In this document: in pieces, positions 1 through 10,022 of the stretch
Numbering within the stretch: position 1 is the first letter of the stretch
Layout: every line of letters starts with the position of its first letter
Source of the DNA: Amblyomma americanum
Lineage: Eukaryota; Arthropoda; Arachnida; Ixodida; Ixodidae
NCBI RefSeq assembly: GCF_052857255.1
Contig: NC_135502.1
Location: forward strand, 154,552,599 to 154,616,598
Length of the DNA: 64,000 bases
Direction: 5' to 3'
Notes under the pieces: generated by a model
The model's database searches: none
Seen by the model: the letters and a program-made list of their open reading frames with translations, nothing else
What the model was told of the DNA's origin: nothing
Translations under genes and position numbers: made by a program

Positions 1-10
1 TTATTATCTG

Positions 11-178
11 CTGCAGTGGCTCAGTGGGCAGGCGCTTGAATGCTGCACGAGGACGCGTGTTCGAACCTGTGCACGGTGGCTGAGTTTTGATGAAGGCGTA
101 TTGAAGGTGCCCATGTGTAGTGCGATGTCAGTGCGCATCAAAGAGTCCCAGGTGATCTAAATATAGCCGCAGGCCTTC
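11..178 (+). repeat. diverged tRNA-derived SINE (Ruka-like)
   Basis: A tRNA-like head (GTGGCTCAGTGGGCAGGCGC, box A type) is followed by a box B (GTTCGAACCTG) and then the tick SINE body with GTGCGATGTCAGTGCGCATC and AGTCCCAGGTGATC. The layout matches the Ruka SINE of ixodid ticks. It is older than the copy at 61.03 kb, with many substitutions, and lacks a clear A-rich tail. Confidence 0.75.
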
Positions 179-1741
179 ACTGCATTATCATTCATACATA
201 GCCCATTTTGCTTCGAGATGTTAAACAACAAATACTATACCAGCATTTGTCTACATGCGAAATGCTGTACATCCTGGGAGCTGCACACGGGTATTTCCGA
301 CACCAAAACGAGGGCCACTTCTTCTTTATAATAGAATTGTGAATGAAGCCCTTCTGACACGTGGCCGCCCTATTTCTGCATTTTGGTCTTTTACCTTCCA
401 TGAGGTTTAAAAACAAATTAGAAAAAGGGTAGATTAGTTTATTTTCATAAGAGAAACAACTTTGCAGAATACCAGGCATATGACAGTTGTAAGAAGATGG
501 AGCTTCATACAGGAGTTGAAGAAATTGGATGAGGTTACCACCGGAAATTTTTATAGCAAAGACATGCAAGTCGAGTGATTGAAGCTTTTATCTTAAAGAT
601 GACTGAGAGCTGCGCAGTGGTTACTTATCCGTGAACAAAACAATAACAGGAACAACAAATTTAGAAGGGTAATGAAGGTGACCAAAATTCTCTACAAAGA
701 GATGAGAACAAGTCATACTTGTAGAGGTCATTATGCTTACCTGTGCTTACGTCTGAGCTTTTTGCTTGAACTTCTGATGCCTGTACTTCTAATTTCCCTT
801 TTATTGTACTCATGCTCCCACCCTGCAAAAATCCCTTGTGGGATTGCAGTATTCATATATAAATAAATAATAAAAACAATGGTTAGCCTTCTGTTCATAT
901 ACTCAAGCTTAAATCATGCAACAACCTCAGCAAATTCATTCAGAGAAGATAAAACGCGTGTGCATGGGAAGACCTTTTTAAGAGTGGGAAAATGCCAACA
1001 GGAGGAATGTAGCTATGTTTACCACTGCAGACACCTCAGCAAAACAATGGTGACTCATCCAATGAGGAATGCTGTAGAACAATGCTCTAGATGTCAGTGG
1101 GAAGTGTGTTAAATTCTGTTCACTCTCATTTAATTACCTATGGTGATTTCAACATGGTGCTTTCAGCATTTTCAAAGCAAAACCTTCATTTTCTTTGGGC
1201 GTGCATCTAGTGAAAAAGCCACCTTTTTGCACATATGGAACTATTAGCGTTATTGGTAGAAGAGAAAATGGTATGTACAGTGGAGTGCCACTGATTCAAA
1301 CTAACTTATTTTACACAACAGGTTATTTCAGCTGTCTGTTTGGTTCGGTTAACATTAAGCACGTTAAAAGGGTCCTTTTAATTTTACTTAGTTAATTTGA
1401 ATAAATTTTCATTCTCCTTCAAGTTCTAATTATTGAGATTTGACTATGCTGGCTTTTAGGATAATTTTATAATTTGTAATGAGAATTTTATGCTTATTGC
1501 ATTCGTAGATGCCATTAAAAAGCAGTGGCTTGCATTTCGGCAAATTTCTTGCAGCAAAAATTTTCTAGAAGCTCTCAGCAAGAAACTTACTTATTGTATT
1601 ACATAAGTGCAGTACAACCTGTTTACATAAAATTGAACGGCTTATTTGAAACCAGAATGTAAAAATGCATGTTCGCTGAAGATTTCAGAATTGTAAGTTA
1701 TTAAAAAGGAAACTTTTTTCGCCAAGACAAGCTTCCAATCT
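179..1741. other. AT-rich stretch without a supported gene
   Basis: Only short open frames are present, the longest being 125 codons at 192-569 on the minus strand. None shows a recognisable domain or a convincing splice context. I see no clear repeat structure here. Confidence 0.5.
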
Positions 1742-2025
1742 TCAAGGCTTCAGCTTGGGCAGCATACATTGCAGTGACACAACGCCCCTATTCACAAATT
1801 CGTGCAGAACGTTGTTTGTGGGAATGAAATGTTTCTCACAAATGTGCGCGTTCGGCCATTCAGAAGAGAAGCCACCAACTTCTCCGCAGGGAATGGCACG
1901 TCTCCACTTTTCTCGCAGTTCTGTGAGGCACGGGAAGCAAAATATGGCACCTTTTCGTCGTTGCACTTGTAGCTGTAGCGGCAGCTCATCAGACAAGACG
2001 ACAGCATCGTTAACAGAAAGCGCAC
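1742..2025 (-). pseudogene. THAP zinc-finger domain relic
   Basis: Read on the minus strand, two adjacent frames together give a THAP (C2CH) DNA-binding domain. The upstream frame carries a cysteine pair (SCRYSYKC, near 1983-1963). About 20-40 bases further on, another frame carries FCFP, LREKWRRAI, a tryptophan and ICEKHF (near 1942-1825), the hallmark second half of THAP domains. A frameshift lies between about 1963 and 1942. THAP domains occur in P-element-like transposases and in host regulators. No transposase body was recognised downstream, so the origin is open. The domain call is fairly firm; that it is broken follows from the frame change. Confidence 0.55.
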
Positions 2026-2155
2026 GCTTGTTCACAAATACATAAACATTTGCATAGCATTCTTCGACACTGTGCTTGATAAGATACCAGAACAAGAAAA
2101 TTTCACACTGCAAAACGTTGCTTTCTATGCAGTCAGGCGGCTTCCGCTGCGCCAT

Positions 2156-2689
2156 TCACCTTAAAACGCAAATTGATTGACACCAGCGCTGCTGTAAGGC
2201 TGCTTTTGGCAGTGTGCCAAGCTTTCCCATAAAGTTGCAGAGCAGTTTCATGATCATTAAGCGGTATTGGAAAACTGCTAGTACGCTGTGATAGCTCACG
2301 GCGAAAAATCGAGCGGCACTCTCATTTATACACGTTTGCATGGAAGCATAATGAAAAAAACCACGGCACTTAGTTTTTGTAATTCTGAAGTGCCGTATAA
2401 TTAAAATTCATACTTCGTAAATGATGTAGAGCAAGGTCGCACTAAATTGTAGCTTATTTGCTGATTTCCAGCAATATTTGTCAAATTATTGCTGACCACT
2501 TCATATGTGACATGGTTGTCATTTGTCATATATGGGTGAAATACATACTTATGTGACACCTTGCAGTGGTTTTCTTTTTGGTAACGGAAATAAAGTGATT
2601 GCACAGTACCGGAATATAAAAATGTTCCAAGTGCATAGTCTTAATCATGCTGCAGTTGGACTTCTCATGGCAGTTTCAACACCGTCTTT
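2156..2689. other. intergenic or intronic, nothing recognised
   Basis: AT-rich sequence with only short frames. A pyrimidine-rich stretch ending in TTTATTTGCAG at 2693-2703 could be a splice acceptor leading into the following repeat-coding frame. Confidence 0.4.
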
Positions 2690-3322
2690 ATGTTTATTTG
2701 CAGTTCAGCTGATAGAATAGCTGCCAAGATTGAAGCAGCAGTGTGTTCCCCATCGTCATACTTTGAGGGAGAGCAAATGGGAGACATAGGGCATGCTGCA
2801 GTTTTTGCTGGACAAGATGCTGATACCGTTCCACAAATGGAGAACTCCCCCGTTACATCAGCACTATCCTCTTCAGATTTTAAAGAGGTGCAAAGGGGAG
2901 ACATAGGACAAGCTGCAGTTTTTGCTGGGCAAGATGCTGATACTGTGCCACAAATGGAGAACTCTCCTGTTACATCAGCACCACCTTCTTCAGATTTTGA
3001 AGAGGTGCAAAGGGAAGACAGAGGACAAACTGCAGTTTTTGCTGGACAAGATGCTGATACTGTTCCACAAATGGAGAACTCCCCCGTTACATCAGCACCA
3101 CCCTCTTCAGATTTTGAAGAGGCGCAAAGGAGAGACATAGGGCAAGCAGCAATTTTTGCTGGGCAAGATGCAGATACCATTCCACACAGGGAGAACTCTC
3201 CTGCTGCACCACTTCGACAGGCTGTAGTTTCAGACCGGCATTGCATGGAATCCATCGAGCTAGACCCAATGATATGTGCATTTATACTTATTTTGCCGCA
3301 CACAAACTGGATTTATCTGTGA
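2690..3322 (+). CDS. repeat-containing open frame, possible exon of unknown protein
   Basis: A 210-codon frame is dominated by tandem 39-residue units with the core FAGQDADTVPQMENSPV followed by a Ser/Pro/acidic stretch (SSDFEEVQR). A TTTATTTGCAG acceptor at 2693-2703 suggests the exon could begin at 2704 rather than at the ATG at 2690. No downstream donor is obvious before the stop. No domain is recognised; the acidic, low-complexity repeats look like a disordered protein region. The opposite strand is also open for 212 codons (2665-3303), because the 117-bp unit preserves every frame, so the coding strand is not proven. It lies just upstream of the CACTA-type transposase relic and could belong to the same element, but nothing in the sequence links them. 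Confidence 0.35.
   Translation: MFICSSADRIAAKIEAAVCSPSSYFEGEQMGDIGHAAVFAGQDADTVPQMENSPVTSALSSSDFKEVQRGDIGQAAVFAGQDADTVPQMENSPVTSAPPSSDFEEVQREDRGQTAVFAGQDADTVPQMENSPVTSAPPSSDFEEAQRRDIGQAAIFAGQDADTIPHRENSPAAPLRQAVVSDRHCMESIELDPMICAFILILPHTNWIYL
2780..3205. repeat. tandem repeat, 117-bp unit, ~3.6 copies
   Basis: Units begin at 2780, 2897, 3014 and 3131. The first three are complete at exactly 117 bp (39 codons) and the fourth is partial. Copies differ by scattered substitutions and no indels, so the frame is kept. The conserved core reads GCTGGACAAGATGCTGATAC. Confidence 0.9.
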
Positions 3323-3740
3323 ATCGGCAGAGCATAAATTGAGGGAGTGCTCCACGTACACAAGATTGTTATTTGAGTAATTTTATCCCCGCATATATAA
3401 GAAAATTTCAAAATATGTTTAGAGATGAAAGGGGTGTGGAGGGTTAATAAAAGCCTTGCATTTAAAGAAAACGCGTGTCAGAGTTGGGTAAATATGGTAG
3501 TGCTTTGAAGCTGTAGGAATTCAAACACGTTGAAATCATAACAGCTTATGCTTTTGTGAAGGGTTGCTTCCTGCAGTTTACACACTATGTGACCAAGTTA
3601 CCAATAGTTTTAAAGCAGTCTGGTGCCAGCGGTGTTTTTTTCTCAGGCCCAACCCTTGTTTCCCGGGGCCCAACTGAACCACCACGAGAGTCTTCTTTTG
3701 GTTATGGCTCACTCTCTGCGGAACCACAATTAAAAAAAAG
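3323..3740. other. spacer before the transposase relic
   Basis: No supported gene. A pyrimidine-rich tract ending at CTTTGCTCCGCAG (to 3769) lies inside the first recognisable transposase codons and could be an acceptor. A Ser/Pro-rich frame at 3556-3744 has no recognisable feature. Confidence 0.4.
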
Positions 3741-5765
3741 CTAAAGAGCCTTTTGGCTTTGCTCCGCAGTCATCTGCAAAAAGGCAGCGAACTACCTGCC
3801 ACAAAGTACATCTTTGAGAAATATTTTAGAGACCAGGAGCAAGCAATCACAAGCCATTTCTATTTCTCAACTTGCCATAAGTTTATATTGGTGTGGCAGA
3901 AGAAGGTGACGATGTTTTGTGTTAATGTGGCCTGAAACATTCAGCTAAGGTGTTGCAGAAGGAAGGGTCGTACTTTCTTTGTTTGGATTGGAGGGCTGAG
4001 CACCTTAACCTCCTGAAGGCCAGAGGCTCTCTGGCTGAAAAACCAGGCCTAAAGTTTGATGTTGGGGATCTAACAGAAAGCCCAGTGTACTGCAAACTTC
4101 CCCTTGGCCCCGACGACATCACGCTGACATGGAACACAGATGGCATACCCATCTTTCATTCGTCGAATTACAGTGTGTGGCCATTGGAGTTAATGGTGAA
4201 TGAGCTGCCTTTCAAAGAACGGATGAACAATTTACTTCTTGAGGGTCTCTGGTTTAGGCCAAAGAAGCCAGACATGCAGTGTTTTTTTATTCCTTTCATC
4301 AGGGTTTAAGATGGTCAGACAGGATCGGTGTGAGCCATTTCACAAAAGTCTACTCTGGCCCATGCATTGTAGATACAGTTGCTAGGTGCATGTTGCATAA
4401 CCAGACAGAATTTAATGGGAGTATGGCTGCTGCTGGTGTTTGCACCCTGGCCGCGTCGTCAGGCACGGCAGAGGGCATGCCCGCGTGTATGAAATGATGA
4501 AGGCCAGGAAGAGGACAGATGATGATTTCATCAAGGATGCGAAATCTCACTCACCCGGTGTGCTTGGAACCACAGTGTTATCGCTGATGCTGTTCTTTAG
4601 CATCACCAACAACACTGTGGTGGACAACATGCATGCTGTGTGTTTAGGTGTTGTTAGAGCTACCACAAACCTATGGCTGAAAGGTGCCCATTCTGGCAAG
4701 AGCTTTTACATGGGCAGAAAGCTTGCAGCCCTAAACGAGCGGCTGAAGGGTATCACGCCGCCTTATGAGTTATCCCGCCTGCCTCGCTCTTTATGCCAGC
4801 GCAAGTTCTGAAAAGCAACAGAGTTGAGGGCATGGCTGTTGTTTTATTCACCATTTGTTCTTAACGGTCTGTTGCCTCTCCCGTACTTTAGGAATTGGGT
4901 CAGGCTAGCCAACATCATGCACTTACTTCTGGCTGACAAAGTTGCCCTTGATAACCTTGCAGTAGTTGAGGCAGAAATTGCTATTTTCATGAAAGAGTAC
5001 CAGCATTTGTATGGGTTTGTACACATGACATTCAATGTGCACCTGCTGTCGCACTTGTGTGACAGTGTGCGGCAGTGGGGCCCACTTTGGGGTTTTTCTG
5101 CCCTCCCCTTCGAAAATATGAATGGGATTGTGAAGAAAAGTTTTCATGGAACACAGTACGTTCCACAGCAAACCTGTCAAAAACTTCTTCTATCCCAATT
5201 CTTGCCCTCATTGGCAAACACGCATTCATCTTTTGATGGCAAGCCTGAAATTTTACATCAATTTGAAAACCTGACAAGGGGACAAAGAAAAATGTTCAGC
5301 GTTTGCAAAGGAAACGCAATGACCATTGGTGCTTGCTCAAAATTTCTTACGACGTTCGAAGCTCAGTTCATCAAAAGCAAGGGAATTTCTACTTCATGTC
5401 TTATGAAGTTCAAAAAAGTATTTGTTAAGGGGACGAAACTCATCTCCAACTCATTGGACAAAAGCAGTCGGAACAATTCAGTTGTTTATTTCAATGATGG
5501 TTCGTTTGGCATTGCTAAATGTGTGCTTGTCACTTGTAGGAAGTGCACTGTGCTCTGCAGGTGTGAGAAAGATGTATATCTGATGCTGCAGGATGTAAGG
5601 ACAAAGCTCTCAAGGTTCACCACGAGCTTCGCTCGCATGTATTTTTTCGAAACTCGACAGCACTGCAAACTGGTGTATGTTGGTGCTGTGAGTAACAAAT
5701 GTGTTGCTTTCGCTGTGAATGACAAGCTGTATGCCTGCCCTCTATTCAGGAACATGGACCACTAA
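3741..5765 (+). pseudogene. CACTA/EnSpm (TNP2-like) transposase relic
   Basis: Several consecutive plus-strand frames together resemble the TNP2-type transposase of CACTA/EnSpm (CMC) DNA transposons. In order: a segment with a CxxC (TCHKF) near 3875; TWNTDGIPIF followed by WPLELMVNELPF and LLLEGLWF (about 4127-4260); KKPDMQCFFIPF; the LHPGR block near 4436 followed by RVYEMMKARKR; VDNMHAVCLGVVR (about 4620-4660); LRAWLLFYSPFVLNGLLP (about 4821-4875); LYGFVHMTFNVHLLSHL (about 5005-5060); and LPFENMNGIVKK (about 5101-5135). The D of TDG, the D of VDNMH and the E of PFEN are good candidates for the DDE triad, by inference. It is broken: frame changes near 3890-3950, 4280-4310 and 4440, and a TGA at 4809-4811 within an otherwise continuous frame. 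The C-terminal 313 codons (4824-5765) are open. No terminal inverted repeats were identified. Family call is solid; it is not functional as read. Confidence 0.8.
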
Positions 5766-5846
5766 GTGGTACATCTGGCTTTGTACATCCTAAATAGCAG
5801 GGTACACTTGCCTGGAACATGAACTCTCTGTCGCCACTGCTATGTT

Positions 5847-6228
5847 CCGGCCTGCGCCTGGTTCAACGGGCTCTTTCAGAAGCGCTCGGATGGCCCAGGT
5901 TCAGACTAGGCGGCCACATTTGGTGCCCTGGCCTGGCTGCAGAGCTCGTACCGCATTGTAAATAGCCATCTGCATTTGTTCTGTGTGCTGCATTTAGGAA
6001 TTCAAGCAATGTCTGGTTTGCAGTGGCAGCACAGCGCTAGGACGCTACATGTGTTGAGCACTTGTAGGCTAGGTTCGCATTTCTTGAATTTCTAATGGTG
6101 GTGTTCTACTGCTGCCACCAGTTTTCGGCCTGCGCGTGGTTCAACGGGCCTTTCAGAGGTGCTCGGATGGCCCAGGTACAGACCGGGCGGCCACATTTGG
6201 TGCCGTGGCCTGGCTGCAGCGCTCTCGT
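5847..6228 (+). repeat. dispersed direct duplication of ~105 bp
   Basis: The segment at about 5847-5950 recurs at about 6126-6228 with roughly 90% identity. Both share GGTTCAACGGG, GCTCGGATGGCCCAGGT, GGCGGCCACATTTGGTGCC and TGGCCTGGCTGCAG. The offset is about 279 bp. It lies just 3' of the transposase relic and may be part of that element's 3' region. Confidence 0.8.
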
Positions 6229-6229
6229 C

Positions 6230-7045
6230 TTGTGTTGATGTGCTTGCTTATCAGTCTGTCTCGTGAAAGTTGCCTGTAGGTTTTCATCTTTTTTGTGTGG
6301 CACGCCTGATAACATAATGTGTTGCAGCCCATACTGCAGCCGTGTGCATATCCTTTTCTGAGATTCTTGACAATGTATATGCCACTCCTCTTGATGTCTG
6401 GGCTGTGTCAACAATCACCTTGGCCGGCACCATTGTTCATGTGGCATAATTATGTTTCTGAGCTTTACGTTTCCACTTTGCTATCCTTTCAACGGCTGGG
6501 AAACCAGACCATACAGTGGCACTCTCGGCAGAACCTGCCTGCTAGAGAGCGCGGTCCCCAGGTGGCGGATAGGGGGCCTGCTCTACGGCAGTGCAGTGAC
6601 AAGCACAGCCTACAGCAGTGGTGCTTGCACCTCGCGGACCAACAGGCAGATGCAGTTTCCCTTAGGAGCGCCGCAGGCAACCATCTTATGGAGCCCTCTC
6701 CTCTTACAAACTGAATAAACATGCAGTTTGAAACACCTATTTGTCATATTTCGCATTGTTTCTTCTTTATGAAGCTTCGTGCTGTGTTTGCTTTAGTGAG
6801 ACCCGTGTAGCGTCACATGTGCCCGTAAGCGCTTCGGAACACTTCACATAGTGAAGGTTCCTTCTAATGTTTGTGCAGCAAAAACCAATTCAAGAGAAGC
6901 TCGACAAATGTAGGGCAGCAAGGGTGAGTGTACACTGAACATAACGCATTGCAAGCTGCTGTGTTATGGACTCGACAGTTTTATGTGGCCATGAGCAGCG
7001 CATCAGCCTTTCATCCGTTATTACAAACCTACTTCACCTTGGGGG
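6230..7045. other. 3'-UTR-like region, no supported gene
   Basis: A canonical AATAAA lies at 6714-6719. The preceding 250 bases are relatively GC-rich and open in two frames, but no domain is recognised. This could be the 3' end of a transcript from the transposase region. Confidence 0.3.
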
Positions 7046-7129
7046 ATTCCCCTGAAATATAAAACAAACCATTGTTTTGTATCAATAATTCCCCTGAAAT
7101 ATTGCACAAATCATGGTTTTGTATCAATG
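7046..7129. repeat. 42-bp tandem duplication
   Basis: Two head-to-tail copies of a unit beginning ATTCCCCTGAAATAT and ending TTTTGTATCAAT, starting at 7046 and 7088, with a few substitutions. Confidence 0.8.
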
Positions 7130-7849
7130 ATTCCACGTAGTTGACAATTATACAAAGGTCCATGTTGTCTTCTGGTTTGTAGTAATTCCCCAGTGTGAAC
7201 TCTCAAAGCTAGGCATGCGTGCAGTTTTTGGCATATGCCTGGATACGCTGCTTTATTTCAGCATCTGTGCAGTGGTATTGTCGGAGGAAAGTTTGAATTT
7301 GCTGGAAGAGGGGAAAAAAACATAGGCAGCCTTAACAAGTGTGCTCTCCTCCTGCACAGATGGCAGTGACAGGGTCAAGAAACGCTTATAAAATGTAATG
7401 ACTCAATCACTGCATCATAACAATAAATAGTGTGCGCAGTCGAGCAGAATACGTGGATGTAAATCAAATGAAATAGTATGCAGGTAGGCATCAATGAGCA
7501 GTAAAAGAATAGAAAAATGCACTACACAGCAGCAGAGGATGAGCTCAAGATATCTGAAATGAACAGTGCCTCTTTGCGGAGATGACATACTAATATCAGG
7601 GAAACTCGCCTACGGTAAACCTATTCAGCAGAATCGGTGACTGGTAACCAAGCTTTTGATGGCTGTGGTTACTTGTAATGAGTAAAATTCAGATTGGGTT
7701 GCGGTGCTGAGTTGGGGTCACTGAGTGATGCCTAGGAGCCACTGATGAAATGGTGTTGTTTTGACTTTTTGTCATGGTTATACCAGTGCAATAGGTGATA
7801 ACCGTGAAGAATAAGTGTCCTAATGTTGGCATGGTTAATTAGAAAAAAC

Positions 7850-8330
7850 TAGGTTGTGTGCCACCCAGGTAGATCATAGACTACACGAAGAGGACAGCGT
7901 TGGATTTTGTCATGTTTACCGAGAGAATATTTCTGTCTAAGAATGCTTGAAATTCTTTTATTATGAGATTATCATGTATTTTTAGATCTTTAAAGGTGTC
8001 GCCAGACATAAGGAAAGTTGTATCATGTACAGAAATTATAAACCGGGCGGTAGTGTCATGAGTGTCGTTATTCTATAATATACAGATTAAAAACATAAGC
8101 CCAAGGATACTGCCTTAATGGGCACTGGTGTGAATTGAATATCTCAACTGCTTCATCATAAAATAATACACATAGGTCATTCAGAATAATTTCAAACTCA
8201 TACGGTTTTTACTGAACCTAAACTGATTTATCGTTATGCAGCGACACTGACAGACTTTCGACATGCAAGAAAATTGGCCTTTCCAATAACGGGAGAAATG
8301 CTACAGAAAATAGGTTTCCAGATATTTGAG
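7850..8330 (-). pseudogene. non-LTR retrotransposon reverse transcriptase relic
   Basis: On the minus strand, separate frames read FRFSKNRMSLKLF near 8200, a GSILGP-like block (AVSLGLMFLI, near 8110-8080), then ARFIISVHDTTFLMSGD (about 8050-8000) and FQAFLDRNILSVNMTKSNAVLF (about 7960-7890). These follow the order of LINE RT motifs: fingers, the catalytic YxDD (here VHDT, so inactive), then the thumb-side helix with NxxKS. Stops and frame changes are frequent. The clade (CR1/jockey-like) is an inference from motif style. Confidence 0.6.
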
Positions 8331-8339
8331 TTTAAGAAT

Positions 8340-9140
8340 GAGAAGCATTACTGCAGTTATTTCCTTTCAAGAACATGCACTGAAACATCTTAGCAGGTAC
8401 CAACCATGGGGTCAGTGCCAGTGTGGCTTCAGCACTTCTTTCACAAGGTCTTCCTATAATCCCCAATGTAACCTGTTATGCGTCTCTCAAAATTAATTTT
8501 TTGGGGCGATATGTTCACTTTGTGTACCCATGTACCAATGTAGCACCCCAGTGATATCCCAAATGTCTTCAGTAGTGGCATCGTTGTAATGGTGTCACGT
8601 GGCAACTGAGATATGAGCTTTATAAGGAAGGCAATTTGTAATTATGCTTTCATGTACACTAATAGACGCTATGGTTACAGGATTGATTTGGCATTTTGGT
8701 TTCAGATGTGAAGGTATTCCCTGCGGACCTCCGCCTGAAGAATTTGCCAAGAAACAGACTCTATGTCGTAACTAATTAGGATTATATTTGATCAGGCTTG
8801 TGTACAAACCCCACCTGCCAGGGTCTTTCGAACAGATCCCATAAGAAGGGTTTCAGTCGGTAGCTAGCGTGTTGAAATATATGGTCCAGACAGCTATGCT
8901 ATGTATGTTTTGTAACAGTAAAAGCAAAATGCTCAAATACTTTCGAAATATCGAAACGGGAGTGGGGAAATAGCCCACGTAGGTAATAACAGCTCACAGC
9001 AAAGCATGTCAGCCATGTGTAGTTCATTGGCCTTTCATCCGTTGCCTGACTGCTCCTCAGCAGCCTAAATAAGGTTCCTATAAGTTTTGCTTCTGACATA
9101 TTTTGTGACACCAAAATTGCAGATGGCGCGCACACTCGCA
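8340..9140. other. no supported gene
   Basis: Short frames only; one minus-strand frame of 97 codons at 8899-9192 has no recognisable domain. Confidence 0.4.
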
Positions 9141-9770
9141 CTAGCTTTCGAAAAGCTGGCTGCCTGGGCTTAAACGCATTCGAGCGTCGCATATGGTTAC
9201 TGGGTGCAAGCCGTCCGCATTCATAAGAAAAAAAATTGTGTTCTGCTTATTTTGTAGCACACCGCTGGAAAGGTGAACCGCATTCAGGCACAGTATACAC
9301 GGATGCATTGCATTGTGTAATGTTCGTAAATATGGTAAACAGTGCATTGAATCGCTTGAGGTCGGGTTTACATCGGGTTCATAGCGCGTCGTCGTGTCCG
9401 TTTTGAGTTGTGCTTTCAATCAACAACACCATGCGGCAACTAGCCGAAGTTCTACATCGGCTTCGTCCTTGGTGTTACATGTGTGGAAAAGGTTGTCATG
9501 TTTGGCCACCACCGTGGAGGCTACTCCTGCTAGCGAGCTTTCTCTCTTCACAGGATCCCCTCGAATAGTGGTAGAATTGAAATATTTTGCTGCTGCGATG
9601 GGGTTGCTTTTGTCTCGTTCAAGTAGCAGCCTTGCTGCTGGCAAGACTGACAGCGCAGTTACAGCCGCATAACCGTGGCTGCGAGCATAATCCGCGGCGT
9701 CCCGCATTTCCCAAACTCCTATGCCCGTTTCCTTGCAGAGTCGAAACCAGAACTGAAAGTAAACGCACAT
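9141..9770 (-). other. unassigned reading frame interrupted by one TGA
   Basis: On the minus strand one frame is open from 9770 to 9420, meets a single TGA, and continues open to 9141 in the same frame. The N-terminal part (WEMRDAADYARSHGYAAV, then ARLLLERDKSNPIAAAKYF) has balanced, protein-like composition, but I do not recognise a family. It lies head-to-head with the SGNH hydrolase gene about 250 bp away, so the two might share a promoter. The TGA may be the natural stop, leaving a 116-residue product. Chance openness in this GC-richer patch is also possible. Confidence 0.3.
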
Positions 9771-10022
9771 GACGGAAACGAAAGAAACACAAAAAAATGA
9801 AGTTGAAGCCTTAGGTAGATGCAGGATCCTTTAAGCGTTTTATTTTATTGTAGTGTTTATTTTATTGTGGATAGTATGTGCACTACACATGCTCCAGCTT
9901 TTGAGCGCGTTGCTAGTGTTTCTAGTGACGGTTGTCACGTGGTATTTACGTTGTGCGCGGGAGGTTCTTGTCTGCGCACTGGGGTTTTGTCTGCGCGGTA
10001 GGGCGACTTGCAACACGTCGGT
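9771..10022. promoter_or_regulatory. possible bidirectional promoter region
   Basis: The 250-bp gap between the minus-strand frame and the SGNH start is CpG-richer than its surroundings towards 10022. It contains a CACGTG E-box at 9936-9941 and no obvious TATA box near the ATG. The promoter role is inferred from position only. Confidence 0.3.

Noticed and set aside
192..569. 125-codon minus-strand open frame
   Set aside because: No domain, no splice signals and AT-rich composition; consistent with chance.
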